64,000 bases of DNA, taken from the NCBI RefSeq assembly GCF_031454185.1, contig NZ_JAVDQI010000002.1, forward strand, positions 186,001 through 250,000, written 5' to 3'. The translations under genes were made by a program, and so were the position numbers. This stretch comes from Methanococcoides alaskense. GTDB taxonomy: Archaea; Halobacteriota; Methanosarcinia; Methanosarcinales; Methanosarcinaceae. The notes below the pieces were generated by a model. The model saw only the letters and a list, made by a program, of their open reading frames with translations. It made no database searches and was not told where the DNA came from. Of this stretch, positions 9,257-19,140 are shown one piece after another; the first letter of the stretch is position 1, and the number at the start of each line of letters is the position of its first letter.

Positions 9257-10405
9257 TCATATGTTGCCACGAATATCATCTATTAGTCCAGATTGATAAA
9301 TGATAGTATCCCACATAAAATTTTTGGAGAGGTCTCTGTTGTTTGTGCACATTTTGTCATATAGTTCTTCATTATTCAGGAGTATATCGATCTTTTCAGC
9401 CAGGTCCTTTGGATTACCAGACTCGTATAATAGACAGTTTTGATTTTCGATCAACCAGGACTCTCGTCCCTCTACGTCTGAAACTACGATCGGTTTCCCG
9501 GCTGCAATGTATTCTTTTGCTTTTCTTGAAGAGAAATAATCTGGATAAAGGGAATGCTTGTCATCTTTATCATACGGTAGTATGCAAATATCAAATTTGT
9601 GCAGTAGTGCATAAACATCTTCCCGCTGAAGTCTCCCGGTGAAAATTATGTTTTCAGTGTCACTATATTTGTTCATGATGTGGTCGGCTTTATACCCCAT
9701 CCCAATAATCACTCCTATACAATTATTTGCATATTTCAGACATTCACACACATCTTCTATTTTCATAAATTGTTCCCAGTTGCCAATAAATCCAATTATC
9801 TTTTTATTGCCGGGTAATTTTATTGAACATGCCTGATCATTGCCATTTATTGTATGAATGTCAATACCATTGGGCAAGTATATGCATTTATGTTCGTATT
9901 CTTGTATCTGGGTTATAACACCACCACTTACCACAATGATCCTGTCTGCCAAATATAGTGACAATCTTTCAATATGACCAACAAATAAAGCTCTTAAATG
10001 TCGATTTTGCTGATCTAATTCATTTTTATACTTTCCATGATAATCCGTATATATTTTGATGTTAAGGATCTTTAGAAAAGGGTACAACAAGATGGTATCA
10101 TATCCTCTGACAATTACATAATCAACTCTTTTTGAAACGATGTGCCATAGTGAAAGAAGAGTTATTTGAAGTGTAACTACCATACCCTTCAAAAGCTGAA
10201 ATCTTTTTGAGATTGGTATTATGGGTTTAATTTGGATCAAGTTTTCCAATTCGATCTTTTCTTCCTCATTCTTTCGCATAATTATGTATGTATCTGGAAA
10301 CTGCTCTTTCAGTTCTTTGAATATGTATAGGGCTCTTGAAGATTGAACGATGCTGAATGAAAATTTCACACCCATCAATATAATTATGCCTTTTTTTTGT
10401 TCCAT
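9257..10405 (-). CDS. Family-4 glycosyltransferase
   Basis: 382 residues with the GT-B two-domain layout. The first half holds the acceptor side (YVIVRGYDTILLYPFLK, TDYHGKYKNE). The second half has the donor site: YLPNGIDIHTI, IIGFIGNW, VIIGMGYKAD, IIFTGRLQREDVYALLHKFDICILPY and SSRKAKEYIAAGKPIVVSD, the usual family-4 motif around the nucleotide-sugar-binding Glu. It should add a hexose from a nucleotide sugar to a lipid-linked glycan in the cytoplasm. It lies 18 bases upstream of the multispan protein in the same direction, so the two are probably one operon. Sugar and linkage cannot be told from sequence. Confidence 0.85.
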   Translation of the reverse strand: MEQKKGIIILMGVKFSFSIVQSSRALYIFKELKEQFPDTYIIMRKNEEEKIELENLIQIKPIIPISKRFQLLKGMVVTLQITLLSLWHIVSKRVDYVIVRGYDTILLYPFLKILNIKIYTDYHGKYKNELDQQNRHLRALFVGHIERLSLYLADRIIVVSGGVITQIQEYEHKCIYLPNGIDIHTINGNDQACSIKLPGNKKIIGFIGNWEQFMKIEDVCECLKYANNCIGVIIGMGYKADHIMNKYSDTENIIFTGRLQREDVYALLHKFDICILPYDKDDKHSLYPDYFSSRKAKEYIAAGKPIVVSDVEGRESWLIENQNCLLYESGNPKDLAEKIDILLNNEELYDKMCTNNRDLSKNFMWDTIIYQSGLIDDIRGNI

Positions 10406-11221
10406 GGAATCAACTTTCTTATATTAACTATTGGACTTTACATATTTATATTTTGAGACTACATATGTATAATATTGAAAAACTCTGATAAATCCAATAA
10501 ATTCGGAGGTAAAATCATGGAGAGGCGGAACACAGCAATTCCTACCATATTAAGAAAATGATCAAGTACGCTCTCAGAATAGATGTCCACCAGCCTCCCA
10601 TACAAAAATAGGGCAGAATAACTCCATGGTGCTATTCACACGCTGTTTTCAAACAGCTGAAAAAACAAGTGCCTTATACCTAAAATATGCGCGTTCCTTT
10701 ACACTTTCCATAGTGATCGCAACCCAGCAAAGCATAAAAAGAAGGATACAAGTGCATTGCCAATAAGGCGTCTATTTGTGATGGATCTGGCAAAGATCTC
10801 CGGCCAGTAAATTTATCGAAAATATCTGGCTGCGGACTCGAAAGCCATGTAGTAGTGATCAAGATGCCTCTGGGTGGTGAAAGGATGCGATCAAGTAGAA
10901 ATAAATCCCATGTATGACTTCGAGATAATTAAAATGAGCGTTGTTTGCCTTGCAGACTCATATTTATAAAAAAGATTATATTCTGGTAAGTTTTTTCATA
11001 TATGCTGACATCTGATAATGAATCATAAAAACTGTAATCCCAGACTCCTTAAATTTCGCTAAGTATGTGAATAAATAGTCCGAATCTATTCAATTATGGC
11101 TGTAGTGGAGTTTTATCTCACCTGACCCCCCAGTCCATCATAAAGCTGTGAGATATTCTTACAAAATGAGTATTGTTTTGACCATCTATCAACTATGGGT
11201 ACGCAAAAGTGAGGTACTATA
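10406..11221. other. 816-base intergenic region, no intact gene
   Basis: It lies between divergently read genes. Short frames on both strands are broken by many stops. The plus-strand stretch from 10517 (RRNTAIPTILRKMIKYALR in one frame, with further stops) is weakly reminiscent of an IS4-type transposase, but too decayed to call. An imperfect palindrome (ctgttttcaaacag near 10642-10655) is present. GTGAGGT at 11208-11215 is the flippase ribosome binding site. The length and broken frames suggest a decayed mobile element or gene. Confidence 0.35.
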
Positions 11222-12676
11222 ATGTCAAGTTTCATTAACAACGTATCAAAATTGGTATTTGGGAGTTTGCTGGCGCAGTCATTGGGGATCATGCTATACC
11301 CAGTCATTGCAAGAATATACTCTCCGGCTGATTTTGGGGTCTTTCAACTTTTTCTATCGATATCAACTATTCTTACTATATTCACTTGTTTTTCTTATCA
11401 GCTTTCTATTATGCTCCCAAAAAATGATGAAGATTCTGCTAATATTGTTGTACTTTGTATAATTCTTCTAACATTTGTATCTATTATTATTGGTTTTATA
11501 TTTGTCCTTTTCCCGGAGCAAATAGGCAGTTTCCTGAATGCCCCACAACTTTCTGATTACCTCATATTCGTTCCTCTTATTGTATTTTTAAATGCCCTTT
11601 TTTTGGTGTTAAATTTATGGACATCCCGGAGGGTCATGTATGGAACTGTTGCAACAGCAAGGGTCGTTAATTCATTATCATCCAAGGTTACGCAAATTGG
11701 GATCGGGATAGTCAGAACATCACCTATCGGATTGATCTCTGGTTATATGTTCGGCTATTTGTTGGCAGATCTCCTTATTTTGATAAAAATAAGATCAGAA
11801 CTGCATCTTTTCAATAACATATCTCTTAAAAAAATGTGGGGCTTAGCGGTCAGGTATAAACGATTTCCAATATTTTCGATGTGGTCTCAACTTGCAAATA
11901 TGATATCCCTTCAATTAACGCCGTTCATGCTCGTATATTTCTTTAGTTCTACCGTAGTTGGATACTATTCAATGGCAAATCAATTGTTAGTTCTACCTCT
12001 GACACTGATAGGAGATGCCACCAGTCAGGTATTTTTCCAGAAGGCCAGTGAAGTGAATAACATTACCGGCAATTTTAAGAATATACTAACTGATGTTCAT
12101 AGAAGATTGATATCGATTGGCATATTTCCGATGATTATATTCATGATCATCGGTGAAGAGCTGTTCAGCTTTTTCTTGGGATCGAACTGGTATACTGCCG
12201 GGATCTATGCCAAGATATTGGCACCGTGGATCTTTTTGCGATTTATCTACGCCCCTATATCATCTGCTTTCAATATACTTGAAAAACAAAATGTAGCATT
12301 AGGTTTTAATTTTGTCTTTGTTATTTCGATTTTTGGTGTGCTCTATATCGGAGGTACCTATGGAGACCCAATCATAGCACTTACTTTACTTTCGGCTACT
12401 GCGGTGCTGTTGTGGGGAGCTGCTGATCTCTATATATTAAGAATGTCTGATGTTCAATGTATCGAAGAAATTAAAAATGTAATGGAATACCTGATAATAG
12501 CACTTGTAATTTCTCTTCCTCTAATTGTGGTGAAGTACCTCTCTTTATCGGTATATGTCATCTTCATTGTTGCATTCGCAGTTACGTTTGCTTATTATCT
12601 GGTAGTTATGTATAAGGATATTACATTGAGGGATCAATTATATGGTATATTAAAGACTATTAAGAACAAGTTATGA
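11222..12676 (+). CDS. Wzx-like oligosaccharide flippase
   Basis: 484 residues with about 12-14 transmembrane helices spread evenly along the chain, the size and shape of the polysaccharide-specific MATE/MVF transporters. The N-terminus has the family look: NNVSKLVFGSLLAQSLGIMLYPVIARIYSPADFGVFQLF. Such proteins turn lipid-linked oligosaccharides from the inner to the outer face of the membrane. It sits between glycosyltransferases and the large secreted beta-helix gene, as expected for a surface-glycan export locus. The start is supported by GTGAGGT six bases upstream. Very AT-rich. Confidence 0.85.
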   Translation: MSSFINNVSKLVFGSLLAQSLGIMLYPVIARIYSPADFGVFQLFLSISTILTIFTCFSYQLSIMLPKNDEDSANIVVLCIILLTFVSIIIGFIFVLFPEQIGSFLNAPQLSDYLIFVPLIVFLNALFLVLNLWTSRRVMYGTVATARVVNSLSSKVTQIGIGIVRTSPIGLISGYMFGYLLADLLILIKIRSELHLFNNISLKKMWGLAVRYKRFPIFSMWSQLANMISLQLTPFMLVYFFSSTVVGYYSMANQLLVLPLTLIGDATSQVFFQKASEVNNITGNFKNILTDVHRRLISIGIFPMIIFMIIGEELFSFFLGSNWYTAGIYAKILAPWIFLRFIYAPISSAFNILEKQNVALGFNFVFVISIFGVLYIGGTYGDPIIALTLLSATAVLLWGAADLYILRMSDVQCIEEIKNVMEYLIIALVISLPLIVVKYLSLSVYVIFIVAFAVTFAYYLVVMYKDITLRDQLYGILKTIKNKL

Positions 12677-12771
12677 ATTTGCTATAAAATCAATAGTTCG
12701 ATCAAAGAAGTAAGGTATGGATCTACAAAGTCTTGAGTCATATCTCAATGTTATTGTAGAAGATGATAGTA

Positions 12772-15318
12772 ATGAGAAAAACAACTGTCGCAATATTGTG
12801 TATACTAATATTGGTTCTGTTACTGGGTATCACAACCACTTTACGTAGTTCGGCTGCATCAACAGTATATGTTGCTACAGATGGCAGCGGTGACATCAAT
12901 TGTGATGGTACGGATGACCAGGTTCAAATAAACCGGGCAATGGACTTCGTAGTAAGCCATTCTGAATATACAACTGTTCATCTAAAAAGTGGTACTTACA
13001 TTATAGGCGATACGATCTTCATTCATAGTAATACAATACTTGAAGGTGAGCCAGGTGCTGTGGTCAAATTAAAAGATGAATGTGGATGGCCTGGTCGAAA
13101 AGGTTTGATCGAACCATCTAGTGTGGGTGCCCATAGTTTTAAAATCCATGATTTTGAAGTGGATGGGAACCTTGACAAGCAAACATATGTAGTAACCCAG
13201 ATGGGTGAGCCAAGCATACATGGTCGGGGATACCTTGATCTCTTCTTTGCGTCCAGTGGTGCGAATGGAGATCACAGTGCTCCATACGATGTTGAGATCT
13301 ACAATATGTACTTCCATGATGGTGCAAACGATGGTATCAGGATCAGAGGGGATGGTACAGATGCTGATCTGAAAATTCACGATAATACGTTTTATCGGAC
13401 AGGTCATGATGATATATACATTATGTATACAAAAAATGTACATATTTATGACAATGATTTCACATGGATCTATGGCGATTGTGGCGTGCGAATTGAAGAC
13501 ACAAGCGATGTTGTCATCACAAACAATACTCTGTATACTAAAACGTCTGATCCTCGTGGATTATCTGGTATTTATTTATCCCTTACTAATAGTTTACACA
13601 CATCTAACAATTATACCGTTGCGTACAATACAATAAGAGATGTTCAGGAAATGGGCATTGTAGTTTGTAATCGTGTGGCAGGAACGCCTGATATTGACAA
13701 AGCTAAAGATCTGTATATCCACCACAATTTGATCTATGATGCAATCGGAAGTCATGGATACGGTGGTGGAATCCAGATAAATGGCTGGAATAATACTGTG
13801 ATCGAAAACAATGTGATCGATGGCTGTAATGGTGATGGGATCGTTACCAGAAACAGATTTAAAATGGGTGACACGACTGGCTACAAGATATACATCAGAA
13901 ACAATATCATCAGTAACACAGATTATTATAGTGGTTTCTCATCAAGTGGGTATGGGATCAATAATTATCTTGCCTCAAGGCATGATCTTATCCTGGAAAA
14001 CAACAATTTATGGAGCAACGAAAAAGGTAGCTACCGCAATGTAGGTTCATATGCATCCGATCTCAATGTAGATCCATTGTTCGTTGATCGAGGGAATCAT
14101 GATTACCATCTAAAACCGAATTCACCGATCATTGATGCAGGTATGGGTGTGTATGTAAGTGCTGATTCTACACCAGCACCCATTCTGAACACGATAGGCA
14201 GCAGGACCGTGGATGAAGAAAGGAGCTTAAGCTTTGTGGTCAGTAGATGGATAATCGATTCTATAACAAGTCTGCTCATCGATGTGGGATACTCGGGGTC
14301 GGACTACAGTAATGCTTCCGCCGGTCTTGACCGCACAGTTTCTACTGGTGAGATCGTGACCTTGGACGGCTCTGCATCAACAGACGATGTTGGTATTATA
14401 TCCTATACATGGGACTTCGATGATTCTGACGGACTCCAGCAGGATGCCGCTGGTATCGTTGTTCAGCACTCCTATAGTTCAGTGGGAACATATACAGCAA
14501 CACTGACGGTGACAGACGCTGAGGGTAAAATCGATTCGGACACTGTTCTTTTAACTGTACAGGAAATTCCATCGGACACTGACTGCGGAAATTTAGACAT
14601 AGTACGCGGTACAGCTACAATCGATGGTGATCTAAGTGATTGGCAAAACACAGTCGGGATTACAATTTATGGAGTCTCCGACAGAAATCCAGAAGAAGAC
14701 AATATAGCAACAATAAAGGCAATGTATGATGACACGTACCTTTACTTTGGATGTGATGTGAAAGACACCAACCTCCGGGCAGATGGGGTAAGTGATGACA
14801 CTAGTCTACATATGGATGATGGCGTTGAGATATATCTTGACACTTTGCACAACAATGGGTTCGCAATGCAGACAGATGACTACCACTTTATCATAAACCT
14901 GAATGGTGCAGTGGTGGATGATGTGGGTACTGGTAGTGGGAAGGATTACAATTACACCAGCAATATTCTCAAAAGCGTGAGGTTGCAGGGCAGCAAGAAT
15001 GATGCAAGTGACAAGGATAGGGGCTACATGATCGAGGTTGCAATACCATGGAGTGACGTCGGCGGACAACCTTCTAACGACATTGTTGGTTTGTTCCTTG
15101 CCATAAATGACTTGGATAATGCAGGTGATTTATATTTCTTTAATTGGTGCAATCTAACAGGTTCCTACGCTGTACCTGAATACTGGGGAGATGCGATCAT
15201 TACAGGTGTGAACTACTCCACGCTTACGCATGGAACTTCCTGTTTCATAGCTCGTTCCATCGAACGCAACTTCACAGGCTCTTCCCCTCGTTCCGAAGGT
15301 GCTTCAAATTCCAATTAA
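12772..15318 (+). CDS. Secreted beta-helix / PKD / CBM9-like surface protein, 3' end made by an inserted TnpB element
   Basis: About 848 residues. A signal peptide (residues 1-30, ending SSAAS) is followed by a right-handed parallel beta-helix (about 35-450) with repeated VTNN-, IENNVID- and IYIRNNII-type rungs. Next come a broken cadherin/He_PIG-like piece, a PKD domain (about 515-600, with YTWDFDD and YTATLTV) and a family-9-type carbohydrate-binding domain (about 608-810, IDGDLSDW to YWGDAII). From about 15208 the frame runs into the end of a TnpB element, so the last 36 residues are element-derived. The native end is lost or was very near. The protein is presumably anchored or bound to cell-surface sugar. 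The beta-helix is a close paralogue of the gene at 23568. The ATG at 12772 fits the paralogue; one at 12763 is possible. Confidence 0.8.
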   Translation: MRKTTVAILCILILVLLLGITTTLRSSAASTVYVATDGSGDINCDGTDDQVQINRAMDFVVSHSEYTTVHLKSGTYIIGDTIFIHSNTILEGEPGAVVKLKDECGWPGRKGLIEPSSVGAHSFKIHDFEVDGNLDKQTYVVTQMGEPSIHGRGYLDLFFASSGANGDHSAPYDVEIYNMYFHDGANDGIRIRGDGTDADLKIHDNTFYRTGHDDIYIMYTKNVHIYDNDFTWIYGDCGVRIEDTSDVVITNNTLYTKTSDPRGLSGIYLSLTNSLHTSNNYTVAYNTIRDVQEMGIVVCNRVAGTPDIDKAKDLYIHHNLIYDAIGSHGYGGGIQINGWNNTVIENNVIDGCNGDGIVTRNRFKMGDTTGYKIYIRNNIISNTDYYSGFSSSGYGINNYLASRHDLILENNNLWSNEKGSYRNVGSYASDLNVDPLFVDRGNHDYHLKPNSPIIDAGMGVYVSADSTPAPILNTIGSRTVDEERSLSFVVSRWIIDSITSLLIDVGYSGSDYSNASAGLDRTVSTGEIVTLDGSASTDDVGIISYTWDFDDSDGLQQDAAGIVVQHSYSSVGTYTATLTVTDAEGKIDSDTVLLTVQEIPSDTDCGNLDIVRGTATIDGDLSDWQNTVGITIYGVSDRNPEEDNIATIKAMYDDTYLYFGCDVKDTNLRADGVSDDTSLHMDDGVEIYLDTLHNNGFAMQTDDYHFIINLNGAVVDDVGTGSGKDYNYTSNILKSVRLQGSKNDASDKDRGYMIEVAIPWSDVGGQPSNDIVGLFLAINDLDNAGDLYFFNWCNLTGSYAVPEYWGDAIITGVNYSTLTHGTSCFIARSIERNFTGSSPRSEGASNSN

Positions 15319-16525
15319 GTTCTGTTTATTAAGTGCAAATTTCTTAATGTTGATAGCGGCATTAATATCTCTATCGTGAATTGAATTGCATTCGGGACAT
15401 TCCCATTCTCTAACCGCAAGTGTCATGTCATTTTTGTAGTGACCGCACACGTTACAGATTTTAGTTGATGGTTCGAATTGTCCGATGCGGAGAACGGTCT
15501 TTCCACACCATTCTGCCTTTATTCGAGCATGGATACAAAGGAACTCCACGAAGCATCTGCAATATGTTGAGCAAGGTTGTGATTTTTTATCATCCCTTCA
15601 ACATTCAATGTTTCCAACGCTATAGCTTGGTTCTCGCTTAATAGTTTAGAAGAGAGTTTGTGTTGGAAATCATTTCTCTGGTTTCTGACTTTCTCATGGA
15701 GTTTTGATAATGCAAGTTTAGCTTTTGTCCTATTATTTGAGCCCTTTTGTTTCTTGCTCATCCTTCGATGTAGCACATTCAGTCGTTGCATAGAGTTTTT
15801 AAGATACTTAGGATTCTCGACTTTTTCACCATTGGAGATAACAGCGAAATCCTTAATCCCCACATCAATGCCGACAGTTGAATTTTCATCGAAAGAGGAT
15901 TTAACAGGCACTTCTTTACCATCATCAACAAGAATGCTGATATAGTATTTTCCAGTAGATGTTCTGGAAACCGTAGCAGTCTTTCCGTTACCTGTAAATT
16001 TACGATGTAAAATAGTCTTGACAAACCCTATCTTTGGAAGATAGACTTTATTATCATCAAAGTCCACCTTATAGAATTGTGGTACAGAAAACGATTGTAC
16101 AGGTTTCTTCTTCGATTTAAATTTAGGAAATCCAGTCTTTTCCCTGAAAAACTTCGTATAAGCTTTCAAGATTAAGAGTAGCACCTTGTAGCGATTGAGA
16201 ATTTACATCCTTCAACCATTCATGTTCTACCTTTAACTCGGTCAACATTTTGTTCAACGTGAACCTTGATGTTGACTTGCCCTCCGTTTGATAAGATTTA
16301 ATCTTGTTATCCAAAGCCCAATTATAGATGAACCTGCATGAACCGAAATGTTGAAAAAACATCTCTTCCTGCTCTTTTGTAGGATACATTCTATACTTGA
16401 AAGCTTTTAACATACTTGTCCCTATACGACTTAACCGTACTTATGCTTTGAGTTAAATAACAGTTATCATCATGTCAGTACGCATTCATCCCCTAGCTTA
16501 CGCGGGGTGTTCTGCTTATTATGAT
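15208..16525 (-). mobile_element. IS1341-type (IS605 family) element with tnpB only
   Basis: The element is read leftwards. Its left end lies near 16490-16525, where a palindrome (cccctagcttacgcgggg, 16492-16509) matches the subterminal hairpin of IS605-family ends. Its right end is the typical GTAGTTCAC, read on the minus strand at 15216-15208, just behind the tnpB end. No tnpA is present, so it could only move with help from elsewhere. The right-end region should also encode the reRNA/omegaRNA of the TnpB nuclease, with the guide drawn from the beta-helix gene sequence just below 15208. Exact ends are estimated from family features, and no target duplication is expected. Confidence 0.7.
15214..16413 (-). 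pseudogene. tnpB: TnpB RNA-guided nuclease, broken by three frameshifts
   Basis: Three reading frames together give one TnpB. Part 1 (16413 to about 16167) has the N-terminal helix-turn-helix start MLKAFKYRMYPTKEQEE. Part 2 (to about 15523) contains the RuvC motifs GIDVGIKDFAVIS and ALETLNVEGM. Part 3 (to 15304) has the zinc finger CNVCG...CPEC and the last RuvC motif HDRDINAA. A further shift at about 15306 hides the tail, which reads EAPSERGEEP to PCVSVE and stops at the right end. The first shift looks like two A lost from an A-run, the second like one lost T. All catalytic residues remain, so decay is recent. Active TnpB cuts DNA guided by the element's own RNA. Confidence 0.85.
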
Positions 16526-16620
16526 AAATTTAGCAAAAATATCATGGGACTCTGCTGTAAAACGATCGTACACAAAAAATAGTGTCTGATCTTTAAATTT
16601 TGAACGTCCATGCTAATTTC

Positions 16621-17748
16621 TTATAGTGCTCCTCTATCGGGATCAATGTACGAAGGGATAAATTCGTGATCTTCATGCCCCTCCAAATCCAATTCATCAT
16701 TCTCATTGAGAAATTTGTACAGATATGTAAGTTTGTGCTTTCTTTTTATCTTAATTCGTTTTTTCAGTATTTCATCCATTTTCTGATCGATAGGCCAGAA
16801 TACTGATGCAGCAACATTATGTATTTTTGCCATGTCCATTGAGAACGCAATTAATGATAGAACTATCTCTTCTTCGAATTGTGGTATGTATGCATCTTTC
16901 AGTTGCATGGTCTTAATATCTTTTTCAGAACCTGCAATATCAAATACAAAATATCCAACTAGCTTATCATTTTGGGTATCGATACACTTGATCACATATC
17001 GCTTCTCAGCGACAGCTTTTGAGAAATATATCCATTTAAGTGTCTCTGCATCCCGGCACAGTGTTGTTGCATTTTTTGTTCTGCTGTTTTTCCACAATTC
17101 TGTGAACGAATCATCACAATCTGTGCATAGAGAACATTTGTAATGATTCGGTTGTAACTTAAATGTTCTTTTATCCTTGAACCATCGAACAAAAGGTGAG
17201 ATCAACTTTATGGGAGCCACTGAAACTTTTCTTAAAGGTAGCAGGCTGTGAGATGTAATGTTCGTTTGTATGTATAAATCACACATTTGTCCATAATCTC
17301 GAATATACCAGTATTCTAGATTATTAAACGGGACATCGATATCAGAAAAACCCAATTTGGAGAATATTTGTGTCGCGGTCTTATTTGCCGTGGTGTTGAG
17401 CAGGAGCTTAATATTTTTCTGTCTGGCAAATGCCAGTATCAGCTGAAGGCTGATAACTCCTCGTACCGAAGGTCGCACATATAGTGATGTACCGGTTGCA
17501 GCGATATCATCTCTCCCCTTTATCTGATATTTTACAGGGATATTCCCCATAAAACCAACAATTTCCGATTTCTCGTCTTCAATGACCCAGCCAAACGGGA
17601 TGGATGGATCCATCCAGGGATTGTTTTTCCACCACATATCGAAACGACGTTGCCAAATCTCAGGTGGGTAGTGTAACCCCTCTCTCAAGAAATCTGCTAG
17701 TTCTGAAAAGTCCTTTTCCTCCAGCGTGCGTATCTTTGTTGATGGCAT
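16621..17748 (-). CDS. GNAT-fold acyltransferase-like protein
   Basis: 375 residues. The first 150 read like a GNAT domain: IRTLEEKDFSELADFLREG start, GWVIEDEKSEIVGFMGNIPVKY as strand 4, and SLYVRPSVRGVISLQLILAFA in the acetyl-CoA-binding region, followed by TANKTATQIFSKLGF. The second half (about 200-360) resembles a second, degenerate GNAT repeat, as in FemAB-like and polysaccharide-cluster acyltransferases. It probably transfers an acyl group to a surface-sugar or peptide precursor, but the substrate is not indicated. TAGGAATACC before the ATG acts as a modest ribosome binding site. It is a single gene between the TnpB element and a decayed fragment. Confidence 0.65.
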   Translation of the reverse strand: MPSTKIRTLEEKDFSELADFLREGLHYPPEIWQRRFDMWWKNNPWMDPSIPFGWVIEDEKSEIVGFMGNIPVKYQIKGRDDIAATGTSLYVRPSVRGVISLQLILAFARQKNIKLLLNTTANKTATQIFSKLGFSDIDVPFNNLEYWYIRDYGQMCDLYIQTNITSHSLLPLRKVSVAPIKLISPFVRWFKDKRTFKLQPNHYKCSLCTDCDDSFTELWKNSRTKNATTLCRDAETLKWIYFSKAVAEKRYVIKCIDTQNDKLVGYFVFDIAGSEKDIKTMQLKDAYIPQFEEEIVLSLIAFSMDMAKIHNVAASVFWPIDQKMDEILKKRIKIKRKHKLTYLYKFLNENDELDLEGHEDHEFIPSYIDPDRGAL

Positions 17749-17834
17749 GGTATTCCTATTAATTATTTGTGTGATGATTACTTATATTATTGTCTGATTT
17801 AGTTGCAAAGTAAAAGTTTTAAGTTATTCAAACT

Positions 17835-18068
17835 TTAAAAATACCAGTATTGATCTGTAATTATTTTATAACGATGTTTATTCTCCACCTTGAATGTTAT
17901 GGTACCGTCCGGTTTCTGCTCCCATTTGACACTCTCTCCTAAGGCATCATCATAAACTTTGGTGTTCCTGCTGGCACTTATATTGACATTAGCAAGTGCA
18001 TAAACACCATTTGTAAATGCTTTGAATGTTCTTTGCGGCAGGACAGTTCGGCTCGATACAGTGTTATT
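17835..18068 (-). pseudogene. Orphan C-terminal coding fragment behind the deacetylase
   Basis: 77 sense codons open on the minus strand with no start, ending in a stop at 17835-17837. The translation (SSRTVLPQRTFKAFTNGVYA, later KWEQKPDGTITFKVENKHRY) looks like a genuine beta-rich C-terminal domain rather than random frame. It lies in the same frame as the polysaccharide deacetylase directly upstream and is separated from it only by two adjacent TGA codons. It is most simply the tail of a lost envelope gene whose 5' part was replaced. The family is not recognised. Confidence 0.5.
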
Positions 18069-18071
18069 TCA

Positions 18072-18929
18072 TCATGTGACAAATTTTATGAGATACCACC
18101 ACAATCCACTTGCTTTGACCAATACTTCGTTGCTGTCTGAACCATCTCGAATACTGAAGCGTTTCAGTTTGAATATATCCGTATCCTGGGAATTGAATCC
18201 TACGTCAACGGTGACCCCACACTTATAACCCTCTTTTTTAGCAATTGAGATCTCTCGATCTGAGTAATCACCATTTGGATAGGACAATGCATATATTTTG
18301 AGTCCATATTTCTCTTCAAGGTCCTTCTTTGACTGTGAGATCTCCTTGTATGCTTCAGATGTGGTACAGTTCGGCAGGACAGGGTGGAATGCAGTATGGG
18401 ATTGGAAGTCTACCATAGCCTTCATATCTTCGATATCATTCTTTGATAATGCCTGTCTGTCATCGAACTCTTTTGTTTGCTCGAACCCAAATTCTCTCAA
18501 GATCTCCAATCTCTCCTTATTGGGAATCTTTTTCAGATCCTCAAGACTATAATCATTGCCTGTCTTGTGGGACCACCAAAAATGGCGGTTTGTGTCTACT
18601 ATGCCGCTGCACAGGAATATAGTGGCGGGTATATCATATCTTTCCAGCAGGGGTTTGAGCTCATAGTTGCTCTTATGTCCATCATCCATTGTTATGATCA
18701 ATGATTTTGGTGGCAGTTCATCAACTGTTCCTGCTTCTTTTGCTCTGACATAATCCTGCAGGGGGATTATATTGTACTTGGAGCTTAGTATTCTTAGGGT
18801 CCTGTCTGCTTTGTCAGGACTTATATCATGAAAATTCACGATTGTTACTTTTTTTCTCTGGATGACTTCTCTGATGAATAATGGTATCCCTGTTAGCCGC
18901 AACAAAAGGAATGGTATTTTTACAAGCAT
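18072..18929 (-). CDS. Polysaccharide deacetylase (NodB fold)
   Basis: 285 residues. Motif 1 is TMDDGH (about residues 80-85). The metal histidines lie in QSHTAFHPVL (about 177-186), and ALSYPNGDYSD (about 213-223) is motif 3. These define carbohydrate esterase 4 enzymes that deacetylate N-acetylated polysaccharides with a metal ion. A hydrophobic N-terminus (PFLLLRLTGIPLFI) could be a weak membrane anchor. GGGGG lies nine bases before the ATG. The second deacetylase of this island (5480) is only distantly similar, so the two likely act on different substrates. A tandem TGA TGA ends the gene. Confidence 0.85.
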   Translation of the reverse strand: MLVKIPFLLLRLTGIPLFIREVIQRKKVTIVNFHDISPDKADRTLRILSSKYNIIPLQDYVRAKEAGTVDELPPKSLIITMDDGHKSNYELKPLLERYDIPATIFLCSGIVDTNRHFWWSHKTGNDYSLEDLKKIPNKERLEILREFGFEQTKEFDDRQALSKNDIEDMKAMVDFQSHTAFHPVLPNCTTSEAYKEISQSKKDLEEKYGLKIYALSYPNGDYSDREISIAKKEGYKCGVTVDVGFNSQDTDIFKLKRFSIRDGSDSNEVLVKASGLWWYLIKFVT

Positions 18930-19140
18930 TCTGTTTCCCCCACATTTAAAGATAAGTTCCGCAGCATATATGGTTTTTTATTACTTTTTGTTGAAGTCGA
19001 GTAACATTTTATATTTCATCTGTGGAGGTGATTTATTTACGCATTTCATCCAAAGTAAATTAAGCAAAACAAGTTTCTATTTTCCTGACATGCAATTTTT
19101 GATGCAATACTAACAAAAAATTATCGGATAGCTTTATTGA

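Noticed and set aside
10517..10900. Possible transposase remnant (MIKYALR-like stretch)
   Set aside because: Too short and too many stops to name a family; kept only as a remark in the intergenic entry.
18069..18074. TGA readthrough (selenocysteine or recoding) joining the deacetylase and the following frame
   Set aside because: Two adjacent TGA codons, no selenocysteine-type hairpin seen, and this group of methanogens recodes TAG (pyrrolysine), not TGA.
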